The notes under the pieces were generated by a model. The model saw only the letters and a list, made by a program, of their open reading frames with translations. It was not told the DNA's origin and made no database searches. The translations under genes and the position numbers were made by a program. From contig NZ_CP084463.1 in NCBI RefSeq assembly GCF_020405185.1, forward strand, positions 434,001 through 498,000: a DNA stretch of 64,000 nucleotides. Direction: 5' to 3'. Positions 8,038 to 16,699 of this stretch are shown here, piece by piece. The stretch is from Halomicrobium salinisoli (lineage in GTDB: Archaea; Halobacteriota; Halobacteria; Halobacteriales; Haloarculaceae). The number at the start of each line of letters is the position of its first letter. Position 1 is the stretch's first letter.

Positions 8038-9257
8038 GCCTCTATCAACTGGAACGGGACGGCGAGGTCCAGGAGCTCATCCGCGTGCTCAGGGAGAGCG
8101 ACAACGAGCAGGTCCGCGCCCGCGCGGCCGAACTGCTCGGGAACTTCCCCGACCACGACGACCGCAGGGACGTGGTCAACGCCCTGGTCCGGGCCGCCCA
8201 GGAGGAGGGCGGCGACGTCGCCGCGAACGCCGTCGACTCCCTGGACGACCTCGACGGCGACGCCATCGAACGGCTGATCGCCGACGCCGCCGGCGTCGAC
8301 CTCGACGAGGGGGCCGAGTGGGTCCGCGCGAAGGCCTTCACCAGGGCGCTGTCGGCCGACGTCCCCGAACTCAGGATGGCCGCCGCCAACGCGCTGGGCC
8401 AGCTCGACCAGGCCGACGCGGTCGGGCCGCTGGCCGGTCGCTTCGACGACCCCGACCCGCGCGTCCGGGCGCGAGCGGCGCGGGCCTGCGGCTCCATCGG
8501 CGACCCGCGGGCCGCCGAACCGCTGACGAAGCTGCTCGGCGACGGCCACGCGACCGTCCGCCAGGAGGCCGCCCGGGCGCTGGGCGACGTGGGCAACCGC
8601 CGCGCGCTGCAGGCCCTGCTCCCGCTGTACGAGGACGACGACGAGCGGGTCCGCCGGGTCGCCGTCGACGCCTTCGGCAACTTCGGCAACGACCGCCCGG
8701 TGGACTACCTCGTCGAGTCGCTGTCCGACGAGTCGGCCGTGGTCCGGCGGACCGCCGTCTACTCGCTGATCGAACTGCTCTCGAACGTCCCGACCGAGCG
8801 CAGCCACGAGATCCGCGAGACCGTCGTCGAGAAGCTCTCCGCGACCGACGACCGCAGCGTCGTCGTGCCGCTGGTGGAAATCTTGGAGGAGAGCACCCAG
8901 CCGGCCCAGCGGCGCAACACGGCCTGGCTGCTGGGCCGGGTCACCGGCGACGAGGAGCGCGGGCGCGTCCTCGACGCCCTGGTCGCGGCGCTGGACGAGG
9001 ACGACGGGATGCTCCAGCAGTTCGCCGCGACGAGCCTCGCCGAACTGGGCGGAAGCGACGTCGAGCGACGCCTGCTCGACGTCGTCGAGGACGACGACCG
9101 CGACCCGCAGGTGCGGGCCCAGGCCATCTTCGCGCTCGGCAAGGTCGGCGGCGAGCGCTCCCGGAAGACACTGGACCGGCTGATCGACGAGACCGAGAAC
9201 GAGACCATCCGCAAGCGGGCCTTCTCGGCCGTCTCGAAACTGGGTGGTCGCGTGTGA
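8034..9257 (+). CDS. HEAT-repeat protein of the che operon
   Basis: A 407-aa all-helical protein built of tandem HEAT/PBS-lyase-like repeats of about 31 residues. Repeats are visible from residue 10 to the C-terminus, for example DDPDPRVRARAARACGSIGD, DGHATVRQEAARALGDVGN and DRDPQVRAQAIFALGKVGG. There is no catalytic motif. The ATG overlaps the cheR stop. In Halobacterium salinarum a HEAT-like protein is encoded at the same place beside the cheF genes and was linked to the Che interaction network; the conserved order here supports the same scaffold role, perhaps bridging CheF and the receptor or archaellum side. That role is inference. Confidence 0.88.
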   Translation: MSLYQLERDGEVQELIRVLRESDNEQVRARAAELLGNFPDHDDRRDVVNALVRAAQEEGGDVAANAVDSLDDLDGDAIERLIADAAGVDLDEGAEWVRAKAFTRALSADVPELRMAAANALGQLDQADAVGPLAGRFDDPDPRVRARAARACGSIGDPRAAEPLTKLLGDGHATVRQEAARALGDVGNRRALQALLPLYEDDDERVRRVAVDAFGNFGNDRPVDYLVESLSDESAVVRRTAVYSLIELLSNVPTERSHEIRETVVEKLSATDDRSVVVPLVEILEESTQPAQRRNTAWLLGRVTGDEERGRVLDALVAALDEDDGMLQQFAATSLAELGGSDVERRLLDVVEDDDRDPQVRAQAIFALGKVGGERSRKTLDRLIDETENETIRKRAFSAVSKLGGRV

Positions 9258-9270
9258 CCGGTGAGAGCCC

Positions 9271-10137
9271 ATGAGCGACGAGCAGAAGCTCGCGGACGCG
9301 AAGGGCAAGTTCGTCCAGGTCGTCGCCGACGGCCGCAAGCGCAACGACATCGACTGGGTCCCCGGCCGGATCCTCCTCTCGAACCGCCGGCTGCTGCTCG
9401 TGGGCGGCGACGGCAAGCGGACCATCCCCCTCTCGGAGGTCACCGGCGTCACCGGACGGGACAACGTCACCCAGGCCATCGCCAAGGTGTCGGGCTACCT
9501 CTCCGTCCAGGTCGGGTCGGACGTGTTCCTCGTCGCCCCGCAGGACGTCGACGCCTTCGAGGCCGACCTGTTCGACGCCCTGCTGGACCAGACCACGGTC
9601 GTCATCAAACACCCCGCCGTCGAGGGCGGCGTCGTCCAGGACAGCGAGTGGGAGAAGGGCCGCCTGACCGTCGAGACGGGCGCGGACCCCTCGGCCGACC
9701 TCGCCACCGCAGCGGGGACCTTCGTCGAACTGCCCATCGACGACGTCGGCCACGCAGAGCGGACGAAAAAGACCGTGAAGGGTTCTGAACGGCCCGTCCT
9801 CGAGGTCGAGCACGCCATCGAGGGGACCAGCATGGAGACCCACGTCGCCGGCACCGCCCAGGACGTCGCCGTACTGGGCTCCTTCCTGCGCCGCGGCGAC
9901 AGCGACGCCGACGACGTCGACCTCACCAAGGAGGAACACGAGGTGCTGATGGCGCTGTACACCGGCGTCTCCCCGTTCCAGATCCCTGACTTCGTCGGCA
10001 TGGACGTCGACCAGGTCGAGGCCATCTTCGACGACCTCGTCGAGCAGGGCGTCCTCGAGGAGGTCCGCACCCGCCGCGAGATTCAACTGGAGGCCCGCGG
10101 GCGCTCTATCGCCGGCGACGCGATGTCGGAGCAGTAG
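9271..10137 (+). CDS. cheF: Archaeal taxis adaptor CheF (first copy)
   Basis: CheF (DUF439) is an archaea-specific adaptor that connects phosphorylated CheY to the archaellum motor. The 288-aa protein shows the family features: an N-terminal beta-rich domain with the ILLSNRRLLLVGGDGKRTIPLSEVTGV segment (residues 30-56, PH/GRAM-like) and a C-terminal winged-helix region (EEHEVLMALYTGVSPFQIPDFVGM). It starts 13 nt after the HEAT gene and is the last gene of the che operon. A paralogue is encoded in the opposite orientation at 11255-12133, sharing the SQKRM/SNRRL and LLVAMYSTG/VLMALYTG motifs. The two-copy head-on layout matches Halobacterium. Confidence 0.92.
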   Translation: MSDEQKLADAKGKFVQVVADGRKRNDIDWVPGRILLSNRRLLLVGGDGKRTIPLSEVTGVTGRDNVTQAIAKVSGYLSVQVGSDVFLVAPQDVDAFEADLFDALLDQTTVVIKHPAVEGGVVQDSEWEKGRLTVETGADPSADLATAAGTFVELPIDDVGHAERTKKTVKGSERPVLEVEHAIEGTSMETHVAGTAQDVAVLGSFLRRGDSDADDVDLTKEEHEVLMALYTGVSPFQIPDFVGMDVDQVEAIFDDLVEQGVLEEVRTRREIQLEARGRSIAGDAMSEQ

Positions 10138-10253
10138 GGCGGTTCCGAGTGCAACGAGGAACCGCCGAACTCGCGAGCGGGAGAGCGCCATCTGAGTGCT
10201 ACCATCCCTCATGCCGTCGCAATCGGTTTGTCGCGCCCTGGCGACGCCACCAC

Positions 10254-11012
10254 ATGGCTCGCGACGGCTACCGGGGTACCGCAGCGCGCTTCTACGACGT
10301 CCACGCCCGCACGTTCGACCGCGGGGACGCGGCCTTCTATCGACGATTGGCATCCGACGTAGACGGTCCCGTCCTCGAACTCGCCTGTGGGACCGGTCGG
10401 GTGTACCTCGACCTGCTCCGGGCCGGAGTCGACGTCGACGGACTCGACAGGTCTGCGGACGCCCTCGCCGTCCTCCGCGAGAGAGCGGACGCCGACGGCC
10501 GCTCGCCGACCGTCTGGCAGTCGGACATGACCGATTTCGTTGTCGACCGCGAATACGCACTGGTCTACTGTCCGTTCAACGCCGTCCAGCACGCGCTCAC
10601 CGTCGAGGACCAGCTCGCCCTCTTCCGGTGCGTCGCCGACGTGCTGGCCCCCGGCGGCCGGTTCGTCTTCGACGTGTTCGTCCCCTCCTTCGAGATCATC
10701 TGCGAGGGGTACGGCGACTGGGAGACCGAGACGGTCCAGTTCGACGGCGAGTCGCACGAGTTCCGCACGCGGACCCGTATCGTCGACGAGGTCGAACAGC
10801 GGTTCGAGGTGACGAACGAACTCCGCGACGGCGACGGTGCCCTCGTCTTCGAGGAGTCGCTCCCGCTGGCGCTGCTCCCGAAGCCCCACGTCGAACTGCT
10901 CGCCCACCTGTCCCCGTTCGAGGACTGGCGCGTGGACGGCGGCTTCGACGGCAAACCGATCGCCGACGGTGACGAGATCCAGGTGTGGACGTTAGAGAAG
11001 GGGAAGCAGTAG
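10254..11012 (+). CDS. Class I SAM-dependent methyltransferase
   Basis: A 252-aa soluble methyltransferase. Motif I is VLELACGTGRVYLDL (residues 40-54), followed by the acidic post-I residue in VDGLDRSADAL, motif II in YALVYCPFNAVQHAL and the post-motif APGGRFVFDVFVPS. The C-terminal 90 residues form a beta-rich lid (FEVTNELRDGDGALVFEESLPLALLP) as in small-molecule methyltransferases. It is not a CheR: the transducer-binding domain is absent. It sits between the two cheF genes but has its own upstream gap of 116 nt, so it may be unrelated to taxis. Substrate unknown. ATG 10254 starts the conserved YRGTAARFYDVHA region. Confidence 0.88.
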   Translation: MARDGYRGTAARFYDVHARTFDRGDAAFYRRLASDVDGPVLELACGTGRVYLDLLRAGVDVDGLDRSADALAVLRERADADGRSPTVWQSDMTDFVVDREYALVYCPFNAVQHALTVEDQLALFRCVADVLAPGGRFVFDVFVPSFEIICEGYGDWETETVQFDGESHEFRTRTRIVDEVEQRFEVTNELRDGDGALVFEESLPLALLPKPHVELLAHLSPFEDWRVDGGFDGKPIADGDEIQVWTLEKGKQ

Positions 11013-11040
11013 GAGGCACGAGCATCCGCGCGAGCGCCGG

Positions 11041-11101
11041 AAGAGCAAGCTCTTCCGAGCTCCCGTTCGCTTCGCTCACGGGAACGAAGCGAGCGCGGTT
11101 C
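11041..11101. repeat. Conserved-core palindromes after the methyltransferase gene
   Basis: AAGAGC-AA-GCTCTT at 11041-11054 and TCCCGT/ACGGGA at 11061-11083 enclose cores related to TTCGCTTCGCTC. They belong to the same family as those at 485-566 and 14827-14878: a constant core with different arms. Confidence 0.55.
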
Positions 11102-11102
11102 A

Positions 11103-11135
11103 CCGGAAGCGCCTCCGGCGCTTCCGGGAGTTTTT
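11103..11135 (+). terminator. Hairpin plus T-run after the methyltransferase gene
   Basis: Perfect 11-bp arms CCGGAAGCGCC / GGCGCTTCCGG with a TCC loop (11103-11127) are followed by GAGTTTTT. This looks like an intrinsic-type terminator for the plus-strand transcript. A second hairpin, CGGAAGAC/GTCTTCCG, follows at 11142-11168. Confidence 0.6.
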
Positions 11136-11211
11136 CACCACCGGAAGACTCGCTTCGCTCGTCTTCCGAGCCCTGCTTCGCTCCGTTCAGCAGGACCACG
11201 TTTTTGCAAGC

Positions 11212-11234
11212 GGGGGTCGCCTCCGGCGACCCCC
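11212..11234 (-). terminator. Hairpin downstream of the second cheF gene
   Basis: Perfect arms GGGGGTCGCC / GGCGACCCCC with a TCC loop lie 21 nt past the stop of the minus-strand cheF. On the minus strand it is preceded by CCTTTTTACT and followed by CAAAAACG, so it may end that transcript. Confidence 0.5.
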
Positions 11235-11254
11235 CGCAGTAAAAAGGTGGTAGC

Positions 11255-12133
11255 TTACTGATTGACGTCTTCCAGGTGCTTGCTGGCGACGACCTCGCCC
11301 TTGGGGGTGAGCGCGGGGCCGTCGGGGGAGTCCTGGACGAGGCCGTCCTCCTGGAGGTCGCGCAGGAGCATCGTGACCTCGGAGCCGTCCTTGCCGACGA
11401 CGCTGGCCAGCGGCATGCCCTCCGTGTCCCCGGTGGAGTACATCGCGACCAGCAGCTCCGTCTTGTCGTCGGTGAGTTCGACGTCCTCGAGCTCCTGAAC
11501 CAGGTCGGTGTACTCAAGGCGGAGGTAGCGCCCGAGGATCGACAGCTTCCGCGAGGAGGGCACGGCGGCGACGGTGGTGACGGCCCGGCCGTCCTTCATG
11601 TGTCGGAAGGTCAGCACGGGACGGTCCTCGCCGGCGATCTCGCGCTGTCCCCGCTCGAAGTCGGTCACCGTCTCGAGGGAGACGGCGAAGGTGCCGTCGG
11701 GCCGGCGGAACTCGACGGTGCCGGCCTCGACGAACAACTTCGCGCTTTTGAACCCCTCGTCGGTGACGCGACCGCCCACCCGCGCCTGCTCCGTGACGGA
11801 CGTCTCGGTGCCGTTGATGATGGCCTTGAACAGCACCGTCGAGAACTTCTCGATCTTGTCGTCGTCGGCCTCGACGACGGCGACCGAGCGCTGGCCGCCC
11901 CGCTCGAAGGCGACGGTGACGGTCGACTGGAAGAAGTCGCCCAGGTCCGGCGGAACGTGGCCGACTGCGACGTCGAAGACGGCGGAGAGCGGAATCGTCA
12001 GTTTGTCGTCCTCGTTGGCGGCCAGGACCATGCGCTTCTGGCTGAGGAGGACCCGCCCCTGCACCGGCTCGGTCCGGGTCATCACCTCGGCGTTGAACTG
12101 CCCCACGAAATCGGCGATGACGGACTCCGACAT
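11255..12133 (-). CDS. cheF: Archaeal taxis adaptor CheF (second copy)
   Basis: A 292-aa DUF439 protein, paralogous to the CheF at 9271-10137. It keeps the same fold signals: VLLSQKRMVLAANEDDKLTI near residues 28-47, a beta-rich middle, and the C-terminal winged helix (DDKTELLVAMYSTGDTEGMP, then VTMLLRDLQEDGLVQ). The two copies are well diverged, so this is an old duplication. In Halobacterium both CheF proteins act between CheY and the archaellum, with the two paralogues not equivalent in effect. It is transcribed towards the che operon from its own promoter and ends in a strong hairpin. Confidence 0.9.
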   Translation of the reverse strand: MSESVIADFVGQFNAEVMTRTEPVQGRVLLSQKRMVLAANEDDKLTIPLSAVFDVAVGHVPPDLGDFFQSTVTVAFERGGQRSVAVVEADDDKIEKFSTVLFKAIINGTETSVTEQARVGGRVTDEGFKSAKLFVEAGTVEFRRPDGTFAVSLETVTDFERGQREIAGEDRPVLTFRHMKDGRAVTTVAAVPSSRKLSILGRYLRLEYTDLVQELEDVELTDDKTELLVAMYSTGDTEGMPLASVVGKDGSEVTMLLRDLQEDGLVQDSPDGPALTPKGEVVASKHLEDVNQ

Positions 12134-12224
12134 GTGACTCGCCGGGGGCTACCACGGCGGCGATATTGAGGGTTTCGCGCCAGTATCAATCGAGAGAACG
12201 CGTCGGGGCGCGAGCGCCCGCTCG

Positions 12225-12653
12225 CTACCCGTCGAGGTCGCTCGCGATGTCCGCCAGCGACGAGTCGGGGGCGTCCGTCGCGCTGTAGACGACGCGCGTG
12301 CCCGGCTCGCGCAGGCCGTACTTGTAGCCGGCCGTGACCACGTCGAGGTGGGCCGAGCCGCCGAGCGCGACCTCGCTTCCGTCGACCCACTCGGCGAGGC
12401 GGTTCTCGCCGTCGCCCTCGCGGGCCAGGCGCGCGTTGTCGGCGACGTGGCTCACCACGAGGCTCCCGTCGAGCGCGGCGTCGACGCGGGCGTGGTACTC
12501 CTCGCCGTCGAGCACCAGCCGGACCACGTCGCCCTCGTCGACGTCGAGGTCGTCGGGAAGTTCGACCCTGGGGCGGTCCGTCCGGCCGACGCTGGCGACC
12601 GTCACGCGGTGGGTCTCGACCGCCTCGTGGTCGCTCGGCAGCCGATCGGCCAC
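12225..12653 (-). CDS. Haloarchaeal conserved protein (DUF7112-like)
   Basis: A 142-aa acidic protein that I recognise only as a conserved haloarchaeal hypothetical beside rps6e (possibly DUF7112, from memory). The N-terminal half, RPRVELPDDLDVDEGDVVRLVLDGEEYHARV, looks like a small beta-barrel of the AbrB/OB type; the second half has ALGGSAHLDVVTAGYKYGLREPG. It begins with GTG 12653, one base after the rps6e stop, so it is translationally coupled to the ribosomal protein gene. No catalytic or metal site is visible. Function unknown; the coupling hints at a role in translation or nucleic-acid binding. Confidence 0.75.
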   Translation of the reverse strand: MADRLPSDHEAVETHRVTVASVGRTDRPRVELPDDLDVDEGDVVRLVLDGEEYHARVDAALDGSLVVSHVADNARLAREGDGENRLAEWVDGSEVALGGSAHLDVVTAGYKYGLREPGTRVVYSATDAPDSSLADIASDLDG

Positions 12654-12654
12654 G

Positions 12655-13047
12655 TTACTCGTCGTCGCCGTCGCCCAGGAGGTCGTCGACGTCGTCGCTG
12701 CCGCGCTCGGCGATCTTCGCGTTGACCTGCGCCGTCGCGTCGGAGACCTCGCGGCCGCGGACGGTGATGCGCTTGCGCTCGCCGTCGCGGGTCGGGTTGA
12801 AGCCGACGCCGCCGTCGGTGAGAATCGACTTGAGGTCGTCCCCGCGGACGTCCGGTCGCATCGGTCGGCCGGCGTCGTCGGAGCCGCCGGTCAGCTCGAG
12901 CGTGTAGCCGTCGAGGCCGACGGCGCCGCCGTCGACCTCCTCGCCGATCTCGCGACCGATGAAGCGGTTTGCGTCCTGTCCGTCCACGTCGATCTGGTAC
13001 GTGGTGCCGTCCTCCGGGTCGGAGACGGCGACCGTGAATTCAGCCAT
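12655..13047 (-). CDS. rps6e: 30S ribosomal protein S6e
   Basis: A structural protein of the small ribosomal subunit, 130 aa, the usual length of the short archaeal S6e. The family signatures are clear: [58 protein letters not shown] and [14 protein letters not shown]. The C-terminal tail is acidic ([12 protein letters not shown]), a haloarchaeal trait. It overlaps no gene upstream and is followed after one base by the GTG of the DUF7112-like gene. Confidence 0.97.
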   Translation of the reverse strand: MAEFTVAVSDPEDGTTYQIDVDGQDANRFIGREIGEEVDGGAVGLDGYTLELTGGSDDAGRPMRPDVRGDDLKSILTDGGVGFNPTRDGERKRITVRGREVSDATAQVNAKIAERGSDDVDDLLGDGDDE

Positions 13048-13129
13048 ACGGGACTGGTATCGGTCAGGCTTAAAAAGAACGTCGGAACCGTTCGGCCGGC
13101 CGCCTGTGCCGCGGTATGCTGACGATTGC

Positions 13130-13546
13130 TCACTCCTCGGCGTCCACGATGGTACTCACCCGCGCGTTCTCCTTGATTTTGATCCCGGCACCGCCGACCG
13201 ACAGCGGGACGCGCGGCAGTTCGTCGACGCGCAGCGTCGGGTGCGAGACGCCCCACTCCAGCAGTTCCGTCCGGGGCTGGACCGTGACGGCGGCGTCGCC
13301 GGTCAGCGACTCGTTGTACTCGAGCAGGTACTGGCCCTCGCCGAGGTGCCACCACTCGTAGTCGTCGTCGGGGTCGCGCTTCGCGCTGTCGTGTGGCGCG
13401 GTCCCCGCGGGTTCGAGTTCGCCCCCGCCGAAGTCGACGCGGCCGGGGTCGACAACCTCGTACACCTCGGCGACGGTGAGGTCGAACCCCTCGCCCTCGG
13501 TCTGGGTCGGTTCGTGGACGACGTCCGTGACGTACTGCTCGTACAT
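13130..13546 (-). CDS. dUTPase/dCTP-deaminase-like trimeric fold protein
   Basis: A 138-aa protein with the signature of the dUTPase/dCTP deaminase superfamily: [28 protein letters not shown] followed by the C-terminal [13 protein letters not shown]. Members hydrolyse dUTP or deaminate dCTP to keep uracil out of DNA. It is shorter than a typical dCTP deaminase (about 190 aa) and the catalytic pattern is not fully recognisable, so activity is uncertain; many haloarchaea carry such a protein annotated as dUTP nucleotidohydrolase. ATG 13546 is preferred to GTG 13558, because [10 protein letters not shown] begins the conserved part. Confidence 0.72.
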   Translation of the reverse strand: MYEQYVTDVVHEPTQTEGEGFDLTVAEVYEVVDPGRVDFGGGELEPAGTAPHDSAKRDPDDDYEWWHLGEGQYLLEYNESLTGDAAVTVQPRTELLEWGVSHPTLRVDELPRVPLSVGGAGIKIKENARVSTIVDAEE

Positions 13547-13600
13547 GCGCGGGGCCACGGACGGATCGCTGAAAAAGCCAGTCGCCGGTCGCGGGGGTCG

Positions 13601-14683
13601 CTACTCCCAGGCGAAGGCTCCGGCCTCGAGCACCGTCTCGCCGTCGACGAGCAGACGGCCCGCCTCGCGGAGGTCGGTGATCAGGTCGACGTGGACGGCG
13701 CTGTCGTTGCCGGACTCGCCCTCGGGCAGGCAGGCGTCGTAGGCCCGGCCCAGCGCGAGGTGGACGGTGCCGCCCATCTTCTCGTCGAAGAGGATGTTGT
13801 CGGTGATCCGGTCGACGCCGCGGTTCGCGCCGACGCCGAGTTCGCCCAGGCGGCGGGCGCCGTCGTCCGTCTCCAGTACTTCCGCGATGGTCCCCTCGCC
13901 CTGTCCGGCCTCGAAGTCGACGACCTCCCCGTCCTCGAAGGTCAGGCGGACGTCCCGGACCCGCGTGCCGTGGACGGTCATCGGCACGTCGAAGGTCACC
14001 TCGCCCTCGGTGGCCTCGGGCGCGGTGAACACCTCGCCGGAGGGGAGGTTGTGGGAGTCGTAGGCCACGCTCGCGGCGCTGTTGACGGCCGTTCGTCCCT
14101 CGATCGACATCGTCAGGTCGGTCCCCTCGCCCTCGATGCGGACCTCGCTGCCGGCGTCGAGGACGTCCTTGAGCCGCCCCATCTCCTCGGACAGCGATTC
14201 CCAGTCCCGGAGCGTGGCGTCGTAGACGAAGTCGCGGTAGGCCTCGTAGCTCATCCCGGCCTGCTGGGCCATCGCTCGGGTGGGGTGCTGGGTCGACACC
14301 CAGTCCGTGTCCAGCCGCGCCTCGCGGATGGCCTGCCGCGACCGATTGTACGCCTGCCGTCGCTCGCTCGGCACGTCGCTGGTCCCGGCGGTGTTGTTCG
14401 AGCCCTTCAGGATCAGGACGCTGTCCGCCCGCTCGTACAGTTCGCGCTCGTAGGCGGGATCCTCGCCGAAGTCGCCGTCGTGGGCACGGAGGTACGCGCG
14501 CGTTATCTCGTCGGAACCGTATGTCGACAGCAGGTTCGCCCCCCGGTCGCCCAGTTGCTCGGCGACGGCCACCGCGAGGTCGTGGGCGCCCTCGTCGACG
14601 TGGACGACGACGTCGTCGCCGGCCTCGACGCGGGCGCTCCAGTCGACGAGCGTCTCGGCGTGCTCCCGGATGCGCTGGTCCAT
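13601..14683 (-). CDS. M29-family metallo-aminopeptidase (AmpS/PepS type)
   Basis: An aminopeptidase that removes N-terminal residues from peptides, 360 aa and cytoplasmic. M29 motifs are visible: YDSHNLPSGEVFTAPEATEG around residue 215 (a metal-ligand glutamate), EGTIAEVLETDDGARRLGELGVGAN with another glutamate, and DEKMGGTVHLALGRAY plus SAVHVDLI with the histidine and aspartate ligands. The length matches the family (360-410 aa). It is transcribed alone. The GC skew and codon use look like the neighbours. Confidence 0.92.
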   Translation of the reverse strand: MDQRIREHAETLVDWSARVEAGDDVVVHVDEGAHDLAVAVAEQLGDRGANLLSTYGSDEITRAYLRAHDGDFGEDPAYERELYERADSVLILKGSNNTAGTSDVPSERRQAYNRSRQAIREARLDTDWVSTQHPTRAMAQQAGMSYEAYRDFVYDATLRDWESLSEEMGRLKDVLDAGSEVRIEGEGTDLTMSIEGRTAVNSAASVAYDSHNLPSGEVFTAPEATEGEVTFDVPMTVHGTRVRDVRLTFEDGEVVDFEAGQGEGTIAEVLETDDGARRLGELGVGANRGVDRITDNILFDEKMGGTVHLALGRAYDACLPEGESGNDSAVHVDLITDLREAGRLLVDGETVLEAGAFAWE

Positions 14684-14826
14684 ACCTCTACTCGGGGAGC
14701 GGCCGACGAAAAGGCGGCGACCCGCTGCCGACCGCGACTACTGCGACACGTCGGCGGGACTGCCGCGTCCGGGAGCGCCGGTCCCGTGGCCGGACCGCTC
14801 GTGCGAGCGAAGCGCGTCTCTGGTGT

Positions 14827-14878
14827 CCGCACGAGCGGAGCGAGTGCGGGCTCGGAGGACGAACGGAGTGAGTCCTCC
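14827..14878. repeat. Pair of conserved-core palindromes
   Basis: CCGCAC/GTGCGG (14827-14849) and GGAGGAC/GTCCTCC (14854-14878) enclose near-identical cores GAGCGGAGCGA and GAACGGAGTGA. They lie just past the stop of the secreted protein at 14892, where they may act as terminators. Confidence 0.6.
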
Positions 14879-14891
14879 GGTGTCCGGAGCG

Positions 14892-16697
14892 TCAGTTGGA
14901 CACGCGGTTGCGCAGGTCGAACGCCTCGATGATGCTCTGGTTGCGGTCCAGGTTCGTCTCCAGTTCGACGTGGAGCGTGTCGAGCATGATGTCGACCAGC
15001 TCCTGGCGCTCCTCGGCGGAGGTGAACCGCTCGTTGCCGTCCGGGCCGGTCGAGGGCAGGCCCTGCTCCAGGCCCCACCGCTGGTTCGGGTAGGCGGTCC
15101 GCATGTTGTACGGCTCGTCGTGCTGGGCGATCCGGACGGCGTACGCCGAGAGCTGCCGTTCCTCGTCGTAGACGACCTCGATGATGTCCCGCTGCGGGTG
15201 GCCCTTGCCGGGGTTGGGCCGGTGCGGGTTGTTGTAGTGGCCGTTGCGCAGGTCAGACAGCGCCATCGGACCGACCCACCAGATGACGGCGGCGTCGACG
15301 TAGTACGGCACCGCCTGCGTGTTCTTGAAGTTCAGGACCTGGTACCAGTAGTTGGAGTTCTCGTTGTGCATCCGGACGCTGGCCTCCATCGGCGCGTTGG
15401 CCGTGAAGCCCTCGCCCAGGTCCTCGCCGGTCACCGGGTGCTCGTTGTTCCGGATCGTCTCGACCAGCGGGTGGTCCTCGTCGTAGTAGATGTCGTCGCT
15501 CAGCAGCGACGAGAACGTCCAGTCGGTGTCGACGTGGTCCGGCTGGTCGTGGGCCCGGTCGCGCTCGTACTTCTCGTCGGCCTGGTAGGTTCGTGCGTCC
15601 GTGGGCCACTCCTGTTGAATCAGCTGGTCGGGGTCGTTGCCCGGCGTCGCGGGCCCCGCCGTCTGGTCCCACGGGTCGCTCGTCTTGTGGTAGGTCAGCT
15701 TCTCGGTCTCGTCGGGCAGCAGCATGAGCCGCGGGAGCAGCTTCGCCGTCGCGTGGTACGGGAAGCCCTCCTCGATGTAGGTCTGGACGTGATCCAGCGC
15801 CTGCGTGCCGAGTTCGCCCATCGTCAGCTCGCCGCTGTTGACCTTGTTCTGGATGGCCTCGATGTCGACGTCGTACATCCCGGCCTTCGTGCTGTCGTCG
15901 ACGGACTCCTCGGTGACGTCGATCTCGCCGTCGACGCTGCCCTTGTCGGGCAGGTAGTCGAGGAAGTCCCGCGGGACGTGCATGTGCGCGTCGTCGGAGT
16001 CGAACGTGGGGCACAGCTCCGCCAGCGTCGTGTCGGCGGTGATCTCCGAGGCCGGCAGCACGTCCTCGGGCTCCTTCTCGTTGCCCGCCTCGACCTCCCA
16101 GGGCCAGGCCTCGGGGTCGGTTTCGGTCGGCGGCGGCGTCGACTCGCCGCCGTCGTTACCGATCTCCGGGAACGGCGTGGCGGCGAAGGCGATCCAGTCG
16201 ACCTCGACCGTCCCGCTCTCGCCCTGCCAGAAGTTCAGGCGCACGTCGTCGACCGAGGACCGATCGACGCCCATCGCGTCGAGGTCCACTGCGACCTCCG
16301 AGAACTCGGTCGCGATCGGCTCCTCCGTCAGCGACGCCAGCTGTCCCTCGGTACCGCCGACCTCGAGCTGGACGCCGCTCTGCTCGTCGCCCGACGCGCC
16401 GCGCATCGACAGCACCAGGTACTGGTAGTCGGAGACGTCTTCGTGGACGCGGGTCGCGAAGAAGCCCGCCTCGTCGTACGCCAGGCTGAGGGCGCCGTCT
16501 TCGACCTCGGCGCCGTCCAGCGCGGCCGTCGTCCAGTCGTGATCGAGGCTGTTCTGATCGCCCGAATCCTCGAAGTCCTGCACCACGAGCGGCTCGGGCG
16601 AGGAGTCCTGGGCGCCGGCCAGCGACGACCCGGTCAGGCCGGCGAGACCGCCCGTCCCGAGCGCGAACCCGCCCTTGATGATGGTTCTACGCCGCAT
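14892..16697 (-). CDS. Tat-exported protein with CBM-like N-terminal domain, unknown C-domain
   Basis: A 601-aa secreted protein. A twin-arginine signal MRRRTIIKGGFALGTGGLAG opens it. Residues 30-175 form a beta-sandwich-like module (VVQDFEDSGDQ ... LSLAYDEAGFFATRV ... VQLEVGG ... VDDVRLNFWQG) that clearly matches the N-terminal module of the next protein upstream; it resembles CIA30/carbohydrate-binding galactose-fold domains. A Pro/Thr/Glu linker leads to a 400-residue C-terminal domain rich in Tyr, His and Trp (DAHMHVPRDFLDYLP, NENSNYWYQVLNF) that I cannot assign. ATG 16697 is chosen because GGAGGTG lies five bases upstream; a GTG at 16703 would overlap that ribosome-binding site. Its start is coupled to the stop of the dockerin-like gene. 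Confidence 0.85.
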   Translation of the reverse strand: MRRRTIIKGGFALGTGGLAGLTGSSLAGAQDSSPEPLVVQDFEDSGDQNSLDHDWTTAALDGAEVEDGALSLAYDEAGFFATRVHEDVSDYQYLVLSMRGASGDEQSGVQLEVGGTEGQLASLTEEPIATEFSEVAVDLDAMGVDRSSVDDVRLNFWQGESGTVEVDWIAFAATPFPEIGNDGGESTPPPTETDPEAWPWEVEAGNEKEPEDVLPASEITADTTLAELCPTFDSDDAHMHVPRDFLDYLPDKGSVDGEIDVTEESVDDSTKAGMYDVDIEAIQNKVNSGELTMGELGTQALDHVQTYIEEGFPYHATAKLLPRLMLLPDETEKLTYHKTSDPWDQTAGPATPGNDPDQLIQQEWPTDARTYQADEKYERDRAHDQPDHVDTDWTFSSLLSDDIYYDEDHPLVETIRNNEHPVTGEDLGEGFTANAPMEASVRMHNENSNYWYQVLNFKNTQAVPYYVDAAVIWWVGPMALSDLRNGHYNNPHRPNPGKGHPQRDIIEVVYDEERQLSAYAVRIAQHDEPYNMRTAYPNQRWGLEQGLPSTGPDGNERFTSAEERQELVDIMLDTLHVELETNLDRNQSIIEAFDLRNRVSN

Positions 16698-16699
16698 GG

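Noticed and set aside
10254..11012. Second CheR methyltransferase
   Set aside because: It lacks the N-terminal transducer-binding domain and its SAM loop is that of a general class I methyltransferase.
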